Shown: positions 9,628 to 19,091, counted from the stretch's first letter. The stretch: 64,000 bases of DNA from Dulcicalothrix desertica PCC 7102 (GCF_003991905.1 NZ_RSCL01000011.1:68984-132983); one strand, 5' to 3'. Notes: generated by a model from the letters alone, not told the origin. A program made the numbers and translations.

Positions 9628-10263
9628 ATGTGTGAATTAGCTGAACAAATGCGGCAGTTGGCAATGGAAGCGCAAAATAACTCTTCTAATAGTGTGGCTA
9701 GACGTAAAGCGCTAAATAGTTTGGTTAAATTAATTCAAGGTTCTGGACTGTTGACTAGGCAACAAAGTTGGTCGCAGTTGCCAAACTTTGAGGAGATATA
9801 TCAAGAGGCAGTTAATGATGCTTTAGTCAAGTTTTGTAAAGATATAGAGAAATACAGTCCTCAATATCCTGTGATGGCATGGGTAAATCATATATTTAGG
9901 TGGTGTTTTTTAGATGCGGTGAGTAGATATCGCGAACGTACACCAATATGTTCTTTTGATGAGGAAGCAGCAGAAGAGAGACTATTTAAAGATTTGCTGG
10001 AAGGGGAGGGGCAAAGTAAAGAAGATGCCAATTTATTTAGAGATTTTATTGAAAGTGACCCAGAAGGTATTTTGCGAGACTTACATATTAGAAGAGATAG
10101 AAATACCAATTTACAAAAAATTTTGATATTCCTTTGTGAGGGAAGAGAGTGGAAAGATATATCTACAAAATCAGGTCATCCTATTCCTACACTTTCAAGT
10201 TTTTATCAAAGAAGCATAAAAAAGCGTAATGTCGTTGAGTATTGTCGTAAATATTTACAGTAA
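9628..10263 (+). CDS. Sigma-70-family-like transcription factor (211 aa)
   Basis: Residues about 50-110 (FEEIYQEAVNDALVKF, then AWVNHIFRWCFLDAVSRYRER) resemble sigma region 2, the core-binding and -10 recognition helices. The C-terminal part (about 160-205: ILIFLCEGREWKDIS...IPTLSSFYQRSIKKR) resembles a region 4 helix-turn-helix. The ATG follows GGAGG with good spacing. It opens a same-strand set with a DUF1822 protein (42 bases downstream) and a CHAT-STAND-WD40 protein. I infer it may control that set. The region 4 match is weaker than region 2. Confidence 0.7.
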   Translation: MCELAEQMRQLAMEAQNNSSNSVARRKALNSLVKLIQGSGLLTRQQSWSQLPNFEEIYQEAVNDALVKFCKDIEKYSPQYPVMAWVNHIFRWCFLDAVSRYRERTPICSFDEEAAEERLFKDLLEGEGQSKEDANLFRDFIESDPEGILRDLHIRRDRNTNLQKILIFLCEGREWKDISTKSGHPIPTLSSFYQRSIKKRNVVEYCRKYLQ

Positions 10264-10305
10264 ACCATATTCAGTAATTAAATCAATGCAAACAGGGAAT
10301 TCATT

Positions 10306-11220
10306 ATGAACATAAGTACTCAACAAGATAGTTTTAAAGTCTTTTTATCTTATTCAGCACATGATGTTGCTAAAAAGCAAAGTCAAGGTATATCTAGTGC
10401 TGAAGCAACGAAAAAGGTTTATCTCAATTCTTTAGCTACCTATGCAGTAGAGTATTATCTAAATTGTATGAGCTTTGAAACTATTAAGGATCGAGATAGT
10501 AGTCAAAATCCTTGGATGCAAAGTTTCATTAATGCGGCAGATGTTGAAGTTAAGAATATTGGTAAGCTTGAATGTTTTCCTGTCCTTTCAACTACTAAGC
10601 AGTGTCAAATTCCCCAGGAAGTTGCTTCTGACCGTATAGGATATATATTCGTGCAAATAAATTCATCTTTAGACGAAGCACATATTATTGGATTTACACC
10701 TAATGTCACTGTTCAATCGGCGCCTACTATTACATTAAATCAATTACAATCAGTAGATAACTTACTAGAATATTTAACTCAGAAAGAACAAGCAGCGATT
10801 GTAAACATTAGTAAATGGATACAAGGATTGATTACAGAAGGTTGGCAAAATCTGGAAAATATATTAAATCCACAGCAGCTAGCTTTCGTCAGGAGTCGCC
10901 AATTTAGCATTACGCAAGCAAAAAAGATTGATTTGGGTTTACAACTAGATAGTACACCTATTGCATTAGTTGCACGAGTTGCTTCAGAAAATGAAGACAC
11001 AATTAACATGACAATTCAAGCTTGTCCTTTAGAAAGTACATATTTACCTCAAGGATTAGAGTTAATTGTCAATGATGAAAATGGAGAAAGCGTTTTAAAT
11101 GCAACTTCTAGAGAACATGATAACTGGGTCGAAGTTACACTGAGTGCCCAAGTCGGTGAAAAATTTAGTGTTGATATTTGTTTAGGAGAGTCAAAAGTCA
11201 CACAAGAATTTATCGTGTAA
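10306..11220 (+). CDS. DUF1822-family protein (304 aa)
   Basis: This matches the cyanobacterial DUF1822 family by the early KVYLNSLATYAVEYYLNCM segment, the ECFPVLSTT...CQIPQEVASDRIGYI segment and the following IGFTP core (about 30-150). The C-terminal half is a beta-rich region that may be an immunoglobulin-like fold. It has no signal peptide or membrane helix. The function of the family is unknown. It sits between a sigma-like factor and a CHAT-STAND protein, and a role in the same signalling unit is an inference from position. A hairpin (11233-11260) lies between it and the CHAT gene. Confidence 0.75.
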   Translation: MNISTQQDSFKVFLSYSAHDVAKKQSQGISSAEATKKVYLNSLATYAVEYYLNCMSFETIKDRDSSQNPWMQSFINAADVEVKNIGKLECFPVLSTTKQCQIPQEVASDRIGYIFVQINSSLDEAHIIGFTPNVTVQSAPTITLNQLQSVDNLLEYLTQKEQAAIVNISKWIQGLITEGWQNLENILNPQQLAFVRSRQFSITQAKKIDLGLQLDSTPIALVARVASENEDTINMTIQACPLESTYLPQGLELIVNDENGESVLNATSREHDNWVEVTLSAQVGEKFSVDICLGESKVTQEFIV

Positions 11221-11232
11221 TCACGTGTAAAT

Positions 11233-11260
11233 GTAGAGACGCGATTTATCGCGTCTCTAC
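11233..11260. repeat. Palindromic hairpin repeat (GTAGAGACGCGAT)
   Basis: A perfect 13-bp inverted repeat with a 2-base loop. Near-identical copies occur at 38018-38045 and, in a variant form, at 29314-29337. It may act as a transcript end or processing hairpin within the sigma-DUF1822-CHAT set. Confidence 0.8.
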
Positions 11261-11301
11261 AATACACAAATTTTACAAAATATTTTAATATTAAACCATT
11301 T

Positions 11302-14300
11302 ATGAAAAAACTAGTTGTTCTTAAATTTGACGGCGCCTTAAAATCGGGTTATCGAGTAAATTTAACAATTAGTAACGCTGGTGAAACACCAAATTTAATT
11401 ATCAGCGCAAAATTACCATCAGCACTCGCTGTTATCGAACATTCTCAATCTTGGTGTGATACTTATCGCAGCTTTTATGGACAATCTCGTATTCGACCTC
11501 TAGGTACAAAAAATGTAAACATTGAAGCTCTTAATCAAGACTTTGCTCAAAAATCACAAGAGTTAATAACAAGTTTAAATAACTGGTTAGCATCAAATTC
11601 TTTTATTAAAGTTAAGGATTGTTTAGAAAAACTCAATATAGAAGATGAAGTTCGTGTAATTATTGCTACTAGTTGTCAAAAATTGCGTAAGCTGCCTTGG
11701 CATTTATGGGATGTCTTACAAAAATATCCTTATGTTGAAGTTGCTTTAAGCGCACCTGATGCTAAACGGGGAGAGCGTATTTATCGAGACAAAGCTAAAA
11801 TTTTAGTTGTTCTTGGTGATAGTACAGATATAAATGTTGAAGCTGATAGACAACTTCTTCAAGAATATTGTAAAAACGGTGAAATAGTTTTACTCAAAGA
11901 ACCATCGCGCGAAATCTTAATTAACCATCTACGTGATAATGCTGGATGGGACATGTTATTTTTTTCAGGACATTCTCGGACTGAAGGAACACAGGGACGT
12001 ATATTCCTGAACAAACATGATAGCTTGACGATGGTAGAATTAAGAGGCGCCATGCAAATAGCCATCAACAAGCGATTACAAATAGCATTTTTTAATTCGT
12101 GTGATGGTTTAGGTATTGCTATAGAATTAGAACAATTAAATATACCACAAGTTATTGTTATGCGGGAACCTGTGCCAGATAAAGTAGCACAGGAATTTTT
12201 AAAATATTTTTTACATGAATTTACTGGTGGTCAGTCGCTATATCTCTCTATTAGAAAAGCGCGCGAATTCTTGTGTAACAACTATGATGTTACATTCCCC
12301 TGTGTTAGTTGGCTACCTGTAATTATCCAAAACCAATTAGAAACACCACCTACTTGGCAAAGTTTAGGAATAATTTCTTTATGTCCTTACCGAGGTTTAG
12401 AAATATTTCGAGAACAAGACGCAGAATTTTTCTTTGGACGAGAAGCTTTTGTTAAGGATTTGCTGGCAGATGTTAATCGTAAACCTTTTGTTGCCGTAGT
12501 CGGCGCCTCTGGTAGTGGAAAATCTTCTGTAGTATTTGCTGGCTTAATTCCTAAATTACGTGATAATAATCAAAACTGGCAGATAATTTCGTTTCGTCCC
12601 GGAAATAAGCCATTAGAGTCATTAGCTATGGCTTTAGAGCAGAGTAACAATAAGACTTTACTTATTATTGACCAATTTGAAGAAATATTCACGCTTTGCT
12701 CAAATGTCGAACAACGTAAAATCTTTATCGATAAATTGCTGCAAAAAGTAAATAATTCATCTACATTTACTTTATTAATTACTTTAAGGGCAGATTTTTT
12801 AGGTAAAGCGATATCTTACGAACCTTTGGGTAAAGCTTTGCAAAAATATCCTCCTTGTTTACTGGCGCCAATGAACCGTCATGAATTAGAAAATGCTATT
12901 ATACAACCTGCGGTAAAGTATTGTGTAGAATTTGAATCTGGCTTAGTTAATAAGTTAATTGATGATGTTGGAGATGGGGAAGGTAGTTTACCTTTACAGC
13001 AGTTTGCTTTGACTCAACTGTGGCAAAAACAACGTCCAGGGTTATTAACACATCAAGCTTATCGAGAAATTGGTGGAGTCAGAGAAGCTATAGCTATTCA
13101 TGCAGAAAATGTTTATAAACAGTTGAGTAAACATCAGCAAAAAATGGCGCCACGAGTATTTATTCAATTAGTTCAACCTGGAGAAGGTACCGAAGATACT
13201 CGACGTATAGCAACAAAACACGAAGTTGGAGAAGAAAATTGGGATTTAATACAATATTTAGCAAACGAAAGATTGATAGTAACAAATTTTAATAATATAA
13301 ATCAAGAAGAGACAGTAGAAATTGTTCATGAAGCTTTAATTCGAGAATGGGGAACACTTCGTGATTGGATTCATGATAACCGCGAGTTTAGGATTTGGCA
13401 AGAAAGATTAAGGTTAGAAGTACAGGAATGGCACAAAAATGATTATGATTCTGGTAGGTTATTACAGGAAACTCCATTAAATGTTGCGTTAAACTGGTAT
13501 AATTTGCGCGCATCAGAACTATCTGAGAAACAACAAAAGTTTATTGAAGCAAGTATATCTAAACAAAATAAAAAAGAAAGAGAACAAAAAATTAGACGTA
13601 GACTAACTATTTTTGCACTTGCTTTTGGCTTGTTAGCGGTGTCTATATTTGCTGGACTCAGTGAAATACGTAGGATAGATGCAGAAGTTGCAAGACTAAG
13701 TATAACCGCAGAACAGACCTTTGCCAAAAATGACCAAGAGGCAGCTTTAGCAGAAGCTATCAAAGCTGGAAAAAAATTAAAAGGTATTTGGCAACCTTGG
13801 ATATCAGCAGGAACTCAAATATTAACTGTATCTACATTACAAGAGACAGTTTACAATTTACAAGTTAAAACTTTAAAAGGACATACAGATGCGGTTTTTG
13901 GAGTTAGCTTTCATCCTAATGGTAAAGTTCTTGCTTCCGCATCTAGCGATAAAACAATAAAAATCTGGGATGCAAAAACAGGTCAAGAGCTTCAAACTCT
14001 TAAAGGTCATATATCTAGCGTTACAGATGTTAGTTTTAGTCCTGATGGTAAAGTTCTTGCTTCTGCTTCTGGTCATGGAACAATAAAACTTTGGGATGTT
14101 AGAGATATTAAAGCAATTAGAATAATTAAAACCATTAAAGCACATTCATATGGCGCCGCTGTTTTTAGTATCAGTTTTAGTCCAGATAGTAAAATGCTTG
14201 CTTCTGCGTCAGCAGACGAAACAGTAAAACTTTGGGATATCAATACAAACAGGGAAATTCAAACCTTTACAGGTCATAAAAGTAATAATCCTAATAATGC

Positions 14301-15729
14301 TAATCAAGCGGTTTTCGGAGTCAGCTTTAGTCCAGATGGCAAAATGCTTGCTTCTGCATCTACTGACCAAACAATAAAACTTTGGGATATAAAAACTGGT
14401 AAAGAAATAAACCCCCCCCTAAAAGGACATACATCCCAAGTTTGGGGGGTTAGCTTTAGTCCAGACGGAAAAATGCTTGCTACCGCATCTTGGGATAGCA
14501 GTATTAAACTATGGAACGTTAAAACTGGTACAGAAATCTTACCTCTCTTAGCCCATAATGACTCAGTTTTTGGAGTTAGTTTTAGCCCAGATGGTAAAAC
14601 CTTAGCTTCCACATCTTCATCTAAAGACACAACAGTAAAATTATGGGATATTAATACTGGTTCGGAAATTAAAACTTTTAAAGGACATACAGACTCAGTT
14701 ATTGGTGTTAGCTTTAGCCCAGATGGTACAACTATAGCTTCTGCATCTGCCGATAGAACAGTAAAACTTTGGAATGTAAATACTAGCTCTGATATTAAAA
14801 CTTTTAAAGAAAGCGCAAATAAGATAATAAGTGCTAGCTTAAGTCCAGATAGCAAAAATCTTGCTTTTACGTTAGATAACAATACCATAAAATTATGGGA
14901 TATTCAAAATAATTCTGAAATTCAAACTTTAAATAAACATACAGATTTAGTTAATAGCGTAAGCTTTAGTTCCGATGGTAAAATGCTTGCTTCTGCATCT
15001 TGGGACAAGACAGTTAAATTATGGGACACCCTAACTGGTGAAGAACTTAAAACTTTTAAAGGACATACTGAGGCAGTTTTCGGCGCCAGTTTCAGCGCGG
15101 ATGGCAAAATGCTTGCATCCGTATCTGAAGATAAAACTGTTAAACTTTGGGATATTAATACAGGCAAAGAGATTAAAAATTTTAATGGACATATATATAA
15201 AGTTATAAATGTTAGCTTTTCTCCAGACAGTAAAATGCTCGCTTCAGCATCAAGTGACAATACTGTGAAAATTTGGGATATTAATACGGGTAAAGAAATT
15301 TACACTTTAAAAGGACATACTTCTCACGTTTGGAATATCAGCTTTTCTCCAGACGGCAAAACTCTCGCTTCTACGTCTCGTGACCGGACTTTAAAATTAT
15401 GGAATTTGAACACAGGTAAAGAAATTAAAACTCTTAAAGGACATACAAATTTAGTTTATGGCGCCAGTTTTAGCCCAGATGGTAGAACTCTTGTATCTGT
15501 ATCTGGTGATAAAACCGTAAAACTCTGGGACATCAATACTGGTACTGAAATTAAAACTCTCAAAGGTCATAAAGGTGCAGTTATTGGCGCCCGCTTTAGT
15601 ACAGATGGTCAAACTCTTTTTTCTGTGTCGAAAGATAATACCGTAATTTCGTGGAATCTCAATTTAGATGATTTATTAGAACGGGGATGTAGCTTAGTAA
15701 AATGTAGCTTTGGTGAAACCCAACATTAA
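11302..15729 (+). CDS. CHAT protease - STAND NTPase - WD40 signalling protein (1,475 aa)
   Basis: A paralogue of the gene at 300-4748 with the same order of domains. The CHAT peptidase (about 1-340) has His224 in FSGHS and Cys267 in NSCDG. The STAND NTPase has Walker A GASGSGKSS and Walker B TLLIIDQFEE. A hydrophobic helix (about 775-800, LTIFALAFGLLAVSIFAGL) follows, then fourteen WD40 repeats. The WD40 repeats are more alike than those of the other copy, which suggests recent repeat homogenisation. A run of eight C (14412-14419) lies in the fifth repeat. It is third in a set after the sigma-like factor and DUF1822 genes, 81 bases after the latter. By family analogy it is a ligand-sensing, protease-bearing defence or cell-death regulator. 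No substrate can be read from the sequence. Confidence 0.85.
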   Translation: MKKLVVLKFDGALKSGYRVNLTISNAGETPNLIISAKLPSALAVIEHSQSWCDTYRSFYGQSRIRPLGTKNVNIEALNQDFAQKSQELITSLNNWLASNSFIKVKDCLEKLNIEDEVRVIIATSCQKLRKLPWHLWDVLQKYPYVEVALSAPDAKRGERIYRDKAKILVVLGDSTDINVEADRQLLQEYCKNGEIVLLKEPSREILINHLRDNAGWDMLFFSGHSRTEGTQGRIFLNKHDSLTMVELRGAMQIAINKRLQIAFFNSCDGLGIAIELEQLNIPQVIVMREPVPDKVAQEFLKYFLHEFTGGQSLYLSIRKAREFLCNNYDVTFPCVSWLPVIIQNQLETPPTWQSLGIISLCPYRGLEIFREQDAEFFFGREAFVKDLLADVNRKPFVAVVGASGSGKSSVVFAGLIPKLRDNNQNWQIISFRPGNKPLESLAMALEQSNNKTLLIIDQFEEIFTLCSNVEQRKIFIDKLLQKVNNSSTFTLLITLRADFLGKAISYEPLGKALQKYPPCLLAPMNRHELENAIIQPAVKYCVEFESGLVNKLIDDVGDGEGSLPLQQFALTQLWQKQRPGLLTHQAYREIGGVREAIAIHAENVYKQLSKHQQKMAPRVFIQLVQPGEGTEDTRRIATKHEVGEENWDLIQYLANERLIVTNFNNINQEETVEIVHEALIREWGTLRDWIHDNREFRIWQERLRLEVQEWHKNDYDSGRLLQETPLNVALNWYNLRASELSEKQQKFIEASISKQNKKEREQKIRRRLTIFALAFGLLAVSIFAGLSEIRRIDAEVARLSITAEQTFAKNDQEAALAEAIKAGKKLKGIWQPWISAGTQILTVSTLQETVYNLQVKTLKGHTDAVFGVSFHPNGKVLASASSDKTIKIWDAKTGQELQTLKGHISSVTDVSFSPDGKVLASASGHGTIKLWDVRDIKAIRIIKTIKAHSYGAAVFSISFSPDSKMLASASADETVKLWDINTNREIQTFTGHKSNNPNNANQAVFGVSFSPDGKMLASASTDQTIKLWDIKTGKEINPPLKGHTSQVWGVSFSPDGKMLATASWDSSIKLWNVKTGTEILPLLAHNDSVFGVSFSPDGKTLASTSSSKDTTVKLWDINTGSEIKTFKGHTDSVIGVSFSPDGTTIASASADRTVKLWNVNTSSDIKTFKESANKIISASLSPDSKNLAFTLDNNTIKLWDIQNNSEIQTLNKHTDLVNSVSFSSDGKMLASASWDKTVKLWDTLTGEELKTFKGHTEAVFGASFSADGKMLASVSEDKTVKLWDINTGKEIKNFNGHIYKVINVSFSPDSKMLASASSDNTVKIWDINTGKEIYTLKGHTSHVWNISFSPDGKTLASTSRDRTLKLWNLNTGKEIKTLKGHTNLVYGASFSPDGRTLVSVSGDKTVKLWDINTGTEIKTLKGHKGAVIGARFSTDGQTLFSVSKDNTVISWNLNLDDLLERGCSLVKCSFGETQH

Positions 15730-15938
15730 AAAAGAATTTACTAGTTGCATAAAAACACTCAACTAACAGCGTATTTATAAATGAAGGTTGCAAATGACAC
15801 CGTTACACATATCAGTGTCTCCAACAGCCTAAATATTTCTCATGTTTATGCAACATAAATTTTCGCTTGCAAAGATGTTATCTCTTCATCTTTACAAGGT
15901 GTTTTGCATGTTTTTACAACTTTAAATAATTTACCAGT

Positions 15939-16175
15939 ATGAACTTGAAAGCGACATTACTCGGCGCCTTTTTTATTGGCACCACTATCTCTGCTGTCAT
16001 TGTAGCGGCACCTACACGTGCAAACATGGGTACTACATATTTGATTGAAACTTCAACGTCACAAAAACTTTGGCAAATCTTTACTTCTGGAAAATGCCCA
16101 ACTACTCGTCAACCGCGTAGACGAACTAATATATCGAGAGCAAGAAATAATTCCTGCCCAAAAATTTCACGATAA
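15939..16175 (+). pseudogene. Secreted small protein, probably frameshifted
   Basis: The first 28 residues form a clear Sec signal peptide (basic start, hydrophobic core LLGAFFIGTTISAVIVAA, then PTRA). After about residue 45 this frame becomes a basic low-complexity tail. The +1 frame (16045-16242) instead reads as a plausible helix (LLLENAQLLVNRVDELI, REQEIIPAQKFHDNF) and runs on to 16242. The simplest reading is a single-base indel near 16055-16080 joining a signal peptide to a small helical domain. Either a short secreted protein or a decaying gene is possible. I recognise no family. Confidence 0.35.
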
Positions 16176-16365
16176 TTTTACCGAAATATTGAGTCCGGGG
16201 AAGTTAAACCACCTCCAGCCAGACTTATGTATAACTATTTAGCTATAATTAATTCTGTTGGGGTTTTACACTCCTGTGCTATTTACAAGGTTTTCCTTTT
16301 CAAACCTCTTCCTAATTTACTCTGCCTTTTCATATGGAATCAAATGCACTCGCTTGTCTAGTAAA

Positions 16366-16533
16366 TTAGGCTTGCTTGAAAAGTTGCTTAACTAGGTTAT
16401 CTTTCACCATCATTTGACGTAACACTTCCATCAAAAACTCTTGAGCTTCTTGCTGCGAGAGTGTTTGAACCTGGTCTTTCAGCGTTTGTAAGCGAAATTG
16501 TTGTTCTAAGGTCAATTCATTGGGGAAGTTCAT
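16366..16533 (-). CDS. NblA-related small protein (55 aa)
   Basis: The product begins MNFPNELTLEQQFRLQ and contains QVQTLSQQEAQEFLMEVLRQMM, matching the two-helix NblA/ycf18 fold (an N-terminal E-L-x-LEQQF motif and an amphipathic helix ending near the C-terminus). NblA proteins bind phycobilisomes and hand them to Clp protease during nitrogen or sulphur starvation. A ribosome site AGGAGTG lies 6 bases before the ATG. It is divergent from the phycobiliprotein lyase gene, so its place in a phycobilisome cluster fits. It could be one of the shorter NblA-like proteins of uncertain activity rather than the canonical NblA. Confidence 0.75.
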   Translation of the reverse strand: MNFPNELTLEQQFRLQTLKDQVQTLSQQEAQEFLMEVLRQMMVKDNLVKQLFKQA

Positions 16534-16882
16534 TTATTCACTCCTAGTAAATGACTGAATCACTAACATATAGTAGTAATGTACTTACTACTATGGTTTT
16601 TGTTACTTTACATTAGTTTAACATCTACAAAGTAATTTTGTCTACTTTGTCAAGCGTTAATTAATTAAGGCAAAGAAAGTTTACAATTGAGCAACGATGT
16701 AACAGGTCAGTAAGAAACAGGCGCCGCTTGCAGCAATCAACACTTTAGCTGGTGGGGTAATCAACCAAGGATAGGAGTTGAAAGCTGATTGTAAACAGCT
16801 GTAATGTTAAGTAATAAGGTTAAGAACAAACAAAAGTTAACACATCAGTCTCAAGAATTAGACAATAGGAGTCAAAAGTTAG
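16534..16882. other. Divergent promoter region of the NblA-like and lyase genes
   Basis: This is the AT-rich spacer between the minus-strand NblA-like gene and the plus-strand lyase gene. It contains an inverted stretch near 16630-16652 (ACAAAGTAATTTTGTCTACTTTGT) and one GGCGCC. An AGGAG ribosome site for the lyase lies near 16867. No coding frame was seen. Confidence 0.5.
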
Positions 16883-17473
16883 ATGGATGCATTAGAGTTT
16901 TTCCGGTCAAGTGCGGGCAAGTGGAAATCTTCGCGGGTGACACACCACCTTGCGTTTAAGCGTTCCGAGACAGGAGAATCTGAAATTTTGGTGGAAACGT
17001 TGGAAGCTGACGACCCTGAAATTATTGAGTTGTGCAAAATGCACGATATTGACCCCAATTTATCAATTGGTGGTTCGCGTGTGCGTTGGTTAGGCACAAT
17101 GGCATGGGATAGAGAAGGGGAAGAAAACCACGAAGGTAAAACAGTATTTGCAATTGTGCCAGATGCAGATAATCCTCGCAAGGGTAGATTGTTACGCGAG
17201 CGTGGTTATGCAGAAATTATGCCTGTGGTCGGTCAGTTCCATATGGATGAAGAAGACGGTTTAGTATTAACTACCGATTATGAGACTATGAGTTCCATAG
17301 AACGGTTCTGGTTCTCAGGTGGTAATATGCGGATGCGTACTAGTACTGTAAAACGTTTTGGTGGTTTTAGTACTGCTTCGTATTGCGTTGAAAGTCGTAT
17401 TAATGCTGAGGGTGAAACATCTACATCAGATAATAATACGGCGCCACAATTTGCTTCAGTATTAGGTTGGTAA
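16883..17473 (+). CDS. CpcS/CpeS-family phycobiliprotein lyase (196 aa)
   Basis: A bilin lyase of the S/U type, a lipocalin-like barrel that attaches phycocyanobilin (or related bilins) to a conserved cysteine of phycobiliprotein subunits. Family hallmarks are the N-terminal FFRSSAGKWKSSRVTHHLAF, the central RWLGTMAWDREGEENHEG and the C-terminal ERFWFSGGNMRMRTSTVKRF segments. The length is typical. An AGGAG site precedes the ATG. The neighbours are an NblA-like gene and CpcL/CpcG linkers. I cannot decide between CpcS, CpcU and CpeS subtypes from sequence alone. Confidence 0.9.
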   Translation: MDALEFFRSSAGKWKSSRVTHHLAFKRSETGESEILVETLEADDPEIIELCKMHDIDPNLSIGGSRVRWLGTMAWDREGEENHEGKTVFAIVPDADNPRKGRLLRERGYAEIMPVVGQFHMDEEDGLVLTTDYETMSSIERFWFSGGNMRMRTSTVKRFGGFSTASYCVESRINAEGETSTSDNNTAPQFASVLGW

Positions 17474-17517
17474 AGCGTTAAGGGGAAAGTGTTTATTTTC
17501 CCCTTCTCATTGGCATA

Positions 17518-18078
17518 ATGATTAATTCTCGTTCAAGTGATACTTATATTCGTGGTTTTGAGTACCTGCAAATGGTGCGGGGTTTTGCGCTGGAGTCACG
17601 AATGGTTGATGTAATGGAAAACTTGCGCGATAGTACTATAATTTGTAATTGGATTGGTCAAAATATCGACTCAGTTAATGCTCAATTAAGTACTTATTTA
17701 CAAGCTTGTCACGAATGTTTTTATCCTGAAGAGCGTCGTAATATTCAAATTTTTGGAGTTCCTTTAGCGCAGTCTTTGGGTATAGATGGAATGTGTAATA
17801 TTTGGATGGCGCCCATAACTATTTTAATTGATGTTGGTAGAATGGCGCCAGAAGATTGGTTGGGTCTTGTGGCACATGAATATGCTCATGCACATGTAGC
17901 AAGTGTCGGACACAATCAGGAATTTGCGAACGTTTTATTTCATTTGTGTTTAGGTTTAGGGTTTCCTTTACCTATATGGGAAACGGAAACGATGGAGAAA
18001 AACTTACGAAGTTGGCCTTACTGTCGGTCGATGACTGACCCATTAGCATTTTGGCGTGGTGAAATTGTTATTGATTAA
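17518..18078 (+). CDS. HExxH-containing protein in the phycobilisome cluster (186 aa)
   Basis: The soluble product contains LVAHEYAHAHVAS (about residues 119-131), a textbook HExxH zinc-metallopeptidase helix, plus a preceding conserved segment IQIFGVPLAQSLGIDGMCNIW. No signal peptide or membrane helix was seen. The reading frame follows the lyase by 44 bases and precedes cpcL by about 60, so it is probably cotranscribed. A role in phycobilisome assembly or turnover is inferred only from position. I do not recognise a named family, and the HExxH could be structural. Confidence 0.65.
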   Translation: MINSRSSDTYIRGFEYLQMVRGFALESRMVDVMENLRDSTIICNWIGQNIDSVNAQLSTYLQACHECFYPEERRNIQIFGVPLAQSLGIDGMCNIWMAPITILIDVGRMAPEDWLGLVAHEYAHAHVASVGHNQEFANVLFHLCLGLGFPLPIWETETMEKNLRSWPYCRSMTDPLAFWRGEIVID

Positions 18079-18140
18079 CAGCAAATAGTAATTATGTTGG
18101 TGTTAAGTGAAGAATGAGCGCTACATGGAGAACGTTTTAC

Positions 18141-18875
18141 ATGTCACTTCCATTATTGACTTATTCACCCTCTTCACAAAATCAGCGTGTTTCTGGGTAT
18201 GAAATTCCTGGTGATGAACAGCCAAGAATTTTTACAACCGATAACTTACTGACTGCATCTGATATGGATACGTTGATATTAGCAGCGTATCGGCAGATAT
18301 TTAACGAGCAGCAAATGCTTGCTTATAACCGTCAAACGTTTTTAGAATCACAGCTTAAAGCTGGTCAAATTACTGTCAGAGATTTTATACGGGGACTTGC
18401 GATATCTGATACTTTTAAAAGACGTAATTACGATAGCAACAGTAATTATCGTTTTGTGCAAATGTGTATTCAGCGTATTCTGGGACGCGAAGTTTACAAT
18501 GAGCGCGAAAAATTAGCATGGTCAACTGTGCTAGCAACCAAAGGTCTTAAAGGTTTTATCGATGATTTGCTATCGAGTGAAGAGTATTTAACCAACTTCG
18601 GTTATAATATTGTGCCATTTCAACGGCGCCGCATTTTACCGCAGCATAGTATTGGCGAACTTCCATTCGCGCGTATGGCCCGTTATGATAAGCATTATCG
18701 AGAAACGCAACCGAGCGGTCATATTTACCGATTCTACGATACGGTTAAGCCGTTTAATTTGGCGACCTTCTTGCGAGAAGCAGATTTTAGAGCCGTTGGT
18801 GGTGTTGTGGCAATTTTTGTAGCGGTTATTGTGCTTACGTTGTTGATTGGGTATGGATTAGACCCTGTGCGGTAG
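18141..18875 (+). CDS. cpcL: CpcL-type rod linker with C-terminal membrane anchor (244 aa)
   Basis: Residues about 1-180 form the phycobilisome linker (Pfam PBS_linker_poly) domain: [21 protein letters not shown], the [10 protein letters not shown] segment and [13 protein letters not shown]. Unlike classical CpcG, the C-terminus is one hydrophobic helix ([20 protein letters not shown]). That is the hallmark of CpcL (CpcG2-type) linkers, which anchor rod-only phycobilisomes to the thylakoid and pass energy mainly to photosystem I. An upstream ATG at 18114 would add 9 residues. The start at [10 protein letters not shown] matches the family N-terminus. Confidence 0.9.
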   Translation: MSLPLLTYSPSSQNQRVSGYEIPGDEQPRIFTTDNLLTASDMDTLILAAYRQIFNEQQMLAYNRQTFLESQLKAGQITVRDFIRGLAISDTFKRRNYDSNSNYRFVQMCIQRILGREVYNEREKLAWSTVLATKGLKGFIDDLLSSEEYLTNFGYNIVPFQRRRILPQHSIGELPFARMARYDKHYRETQPSGHIYRFYDTVKPFNLATFLREADFRAVGGVVAIFVAVIVLTLLIGYGLDPVR

Positions 18876-18893
18876 TTTGGTTTGTCGCGTACT

Positions 18894-18932
18894 AAGCACT
18901 TTAGTGTTTAAGAATAAAGCACTGAAGTGCTT
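18894..18932 (+). terminator. Hairpin between cpcL and cpcG
   Basis: An inverted repeat of 13 bp with one mismatch (AAGCACTTTAGTG against CACTGAAGTGCTT) lies 18 bases after the cpcL stop. There is no clear U-tract, so it may be a partial terminator or an RNA-processing or stability hairpin that sets the linker ratio. Confidence 0.5.
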
Positions 18933-19091
18933 ATTACGAATGCAGTCCTCCTCCTCCTCTCCCCCCACGAATGAACCTCTTCCCCGTGAAGTTTCGTTAA
19001 TTTTTATATTAATTATGAGATTAAGCTACACTTACTCCTTTAAGATATTTTTTGAACTTGTTAATTTTAGTTAACCTCACGGAGTGTAGTT

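Noticed and set aside
14304-15260. Long antisense reading frames across the WD40 repeats
   Set aside because: They mirror the repeat periodicity of the sense protein and are shadows, as are those over the first CHAT gene.
18877-19074. 65-residue reading frame between cpcL and cpcG
   Set aside because: It runs through a hairpin and a C-rich tract and has no coding character.
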